Program-made: the position numbers and the translations under genes
Assembly (NCBI GenBank): GCA_008921705.1
Contig: VFFE01009149.1
Coordinates: 1,495,779 to 1,559,778 of the forward strand
Reading direction: 5' to 3'
DNA: 64,000 nt
Source: Burhinus oedicnemus
Lineage: Eukaryota; Chordata; Aves; Charadriiformes; Burhinidae
The notes under the pieces: model-generated
Databases searched by the model: none
What the model was told of the DNA's origin: nothing
What the model saw: only the letters and a program-made list of their open reading frames with translations
Shown: piece by piece, positions 61,601 through 64,000 of the stretch
How positions within the stretch are numbered: position 1 is the stretch's first letter
Layout of the letters: each line of letters begins with the position of its first letter

Positions 61601-63410
61601 AAAAAGAAATTGTGCTCAGAGCTTATCCTTAGGAAAAATGTATCCAATTCTTACTTGGTTAAAACTTAAGGTAACTGCATATCTCCATTAGACTAAAACC
61701 AGAGTGAATGAATCAGTGAAAGCTTGATTAATCAGGTAGTATTGTGTGTCATTGGTATGCCTGAGAAAAAATTTAATCTCATAAAATTTCCAAAAAGAAA
61801 TTATATGGCAAAATGTCTTGTTTACACACAGAATACAAAAGACAATGCTGCAATGTTTTGCTTCCTTCTATTTTTTCTGCTATAAAGGATATACAACCAA
61901 AACAAAATGCATGGGACAAATAGACTTATACATCTTTATTTTGGCAAATTAGCTTAAATCACAAAGTGTGAAATGTAACACAGGAATCTGTCAGAAGATA
62001 CAGCTTTCCATTTGGAACAAAAATACCTTAAGTGCAATCAATTAAAGTATTATACTAGTATGGGCAACTTGCAAAAGAGATTTTCTCCACTCTGAATTTC
62101 ACTTTATATAGAATCTTCTATACCTAGAACGGGAACTATCAGAATATATTCACACATAAAGATTTCAGATGCAACACTTATAGCAGTGCCCAATGTACAG
62201 TTTTAGATTCAGCTGTGGTTTTCTTCAGCTTAAGCAAATGTAAATGTTAAACTCTTTGTGTTATTATCAAATAGCCTATAAGAACTGAACTGTCAACATA
62301 AAAACTGCTAGAAATACAGTGCCTGGAGCACAAACCTCTAAAATATGATGGTTTCCATTTTCAATACATTTCAGTTTTGCTTCACATGAACCAAATCTAA
62401 ACCTTTTTTACTTCAAGCTGTTAGTTGCAATGAGCTTAAACTCACTACGCTGTCATATGCAGCCCACATATTATTCACATTTGCTCAGTATTAGACCCAT
62501 TCCCCTATGTAAGTTTTCATGAATGTCCTGTGAAGCTAGGAAGAGATGAAATGTAATGAAGAAAGGTAAGTTGCCAGTTCATTTTGAACTAATTCTGGAC
62601 AGGAAGAATACCTGGGAGCTAGAGAAGGTCTTGAATCTTTTGCAGCCTACCAAATCTGTATGACACCAAGTCTTGAACTACTGTCACAGATCTCAGTTCA
62701 TCTGAGGTGGCCCACAGGAATATCTTAGCATTGTGTTTGTGATGGTTTCATTAAGGTTCATAACTATAGACATTCTTCCCTGCCTTCACTGAGATGAGAG
62801 CAGGCACTTTCTTTCCTCTGTAGGATAGGAGAAAGACAAGTAGATTTTCCCACCAGGTCTTAGCTACAGTCATGTATCACCACACATTCCACAGCAGATA
62901 TAGAGAGCTGACTATGGCTTGTGCTTCAGAAAAATGTGAGAATCCCTGATCTAGATTTGCTGTTAAGTATTGGATTATTTAAATTTTTGGGTGATTCAGA
63001 AGTTAGGCTCTTTCTACCCTCTGATATGCATTTTACCATCCTCATCTTTGGGTCTCTAGTGTATACCTAAAATCACTTTATAAACTTTACTGGGTCTGCC
63101 TTCAGAAAACTGGGGAGAAATTCTCCACTGAATTCGTATTTCAGCAGCTATTTCACTTTGGTTTAGTATCTGTATCTCAGTTTATGTCTATAAGTCTAAT
63201 ATCTAATATCTAAGTCTATATCCTTGAAAGATTTTGTATGTCAGTTATTCCCGGATTTTTTGCCTTCCTGTGGCAACTATTGAGTATGAAAAAGAAAAGC
63301 TTGCCTCGTGTAAAAGCAACAAAAATCTTAGTACTTCCTTAGTAAAATAGGATATTTTTTTCTTTTATTCTGGGGCAGTTTTGCTGCCAAACCAGTTCTG
63401 ATTCTGTGTA
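58643..63410. other. unique AT-rich sequence, no gene seen
   Basis: No recognised element was found. A short (CA)5 run lies at 59651-59662 and a short TCTAATA-type repeat at 63193-63217. The 129-codon minus-strand frame at 61182-61571 has no motif that I can name. Confidence 0.5.
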
Positions 63411-63490
63411 GGGACATGGTTTAGTGGTAGTTGGACTCAATGATCTTAAAGGTCCCTTTCAACCTAGATGATTCTGTCATTCTGTGATTC
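63411..63490 (+). mobile_element. CR1 LINE 3'-UTR remnant, plus strand
   Basis: GGACATGGTTTAGTGGTAG is followed by TTGGACTCAATGATCTTAAA and a degenerate octamer end (GATTCTGTCATTCTGTGATT). It is the last 80 or so bases of a CR1 of the same type as the copy at 44601-44943, with a small internal deletion between TAGTGGTAG and TTGGACT. Confidence 0.9.
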
Positions 63491-64000
63491 CCTGAAGACA
63501 TTAAGGTGACACCAAAGACTAGTGAATCCAGTGGAGAAATTCTTTACAGAACATTAATGCAAAGTCAGTCCTATCTATAGCTGTACATCTCCCATGTATG
63601 TTCTCCTGTGGGTGTCTTGGTTCCAATGGGCTTTGTGTATTCAACAAGCAAGAAATGGACTTCTGACACACTTCTTCACAAGGGTAAGAACAGGGAGCTT
63701 AATGTTTACATTGAGTTCAAGGCCTTGAACTCCTGACTCAAAGTATTTACCGAAAAATTGTCTCCTTTTGGTTTGCAGAGCTTTTTATTACAGTTGCCTG
63801 TATTGTGAAATTACTGTAACAGTTGTGCCCTTGGATCCGCTTTTGATCTGAGCCAACTGGCAATCTCCTAAACAATTTATAACAAAGGTAAGGGCCTGTA
63901 TGGGTCAAGATTGTTAGTAATGGTTAGTTTTAATGTGAATGGCCTCCTTCAGATATTAAGATTTTAATAGTATAGAAAAAGAGTATCCTCTACTTTTTGA
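63491..64000. other. unique sequence to the window end
   Basis: Nothing was recognised between the last CR1 remnant and the end of the window. Confidence 0.5.

Noticed and set aside
1..64000. CRISPR array, operon, phage, toxin-antitoxin or similar prokaryotic system
   Set aside because: There are no regularly spaced repeats and no dense coding. The sequence is vertebrate nuclear DNA with CR1 and LTR elements.

Overview
The window looks like bird nuclear DNA from an intergenic region or the inside of a long intron. The main evidence is at least eight copies of the CR1 LINE family, most ending in the CR1-type 3' octamer (ATTCTATG)n, together with several avian-type endogenous retrovirus LTRs. 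The background is AT-rich, with no CpG island and no mammalian-style L1 or Alu. A crocodilian or turtle is possible on CR1 alone, but the LTR types favour a bird. I found no host protein-coding exon, tRNA, rRNA or other RNA gene that I can support. Nothing bacterial or phage-like is present, so operons, ribosome binding sites and CRISPR arrays do not apply.

Layout. Positions 1-15162 are mostly unique AT-rich sequence, with one large polypyrimidine microsatellite (7275-7402) and small palindromes. A minus-strand solo LTR lies at 15163-15676. A plus-strand LTR-like element spans 17040-19520 and is split by the longest CR1 of the window (17303-19257), which carries a broken reverse-transcriptase ORF. 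Positions 19521-26387 are unique apart from one unusually long unexplained ORF (21692-22330, minus). CR1 copies follow at 26388-27052 (scrambled 5' end) and 31241-32769 (broken RT ORF). Between them, 27280-27970 is a GC-richer block of unknown type. A retroelement cluster occupies 36880-40833: degenerate tandem repeats and a minus-strand ERV LTR, a minus-strand CR1, and a plus-strand solo LTR. A pyrimidine-rich stretch follows to about 41360. The rest is AT-rich unique DNA with CR1 fragments at 44601-44943 (minus), 51430-52470 (plus, with an internal 40-bp divergent duplication), 58351-58642 (plus) and 63411-63490 (plus).

The recognisable genes are therefore remnants of CR1 ORF2 (reverse transcriptase and C-terminal region). 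All lack the endonuclease half through 5' truncation, and the longer ones are broken by stops, frameshifts or lost catalytic residues. None should be able to move by itself. The most interesting signals are structural: a CR1 nested in an LTR, two rearranged CR1 copies that suggest template switching, an ERV leader with about 185-bp tandem repeats, and the long unexplained ORF. I do not see an undescribed biological system.
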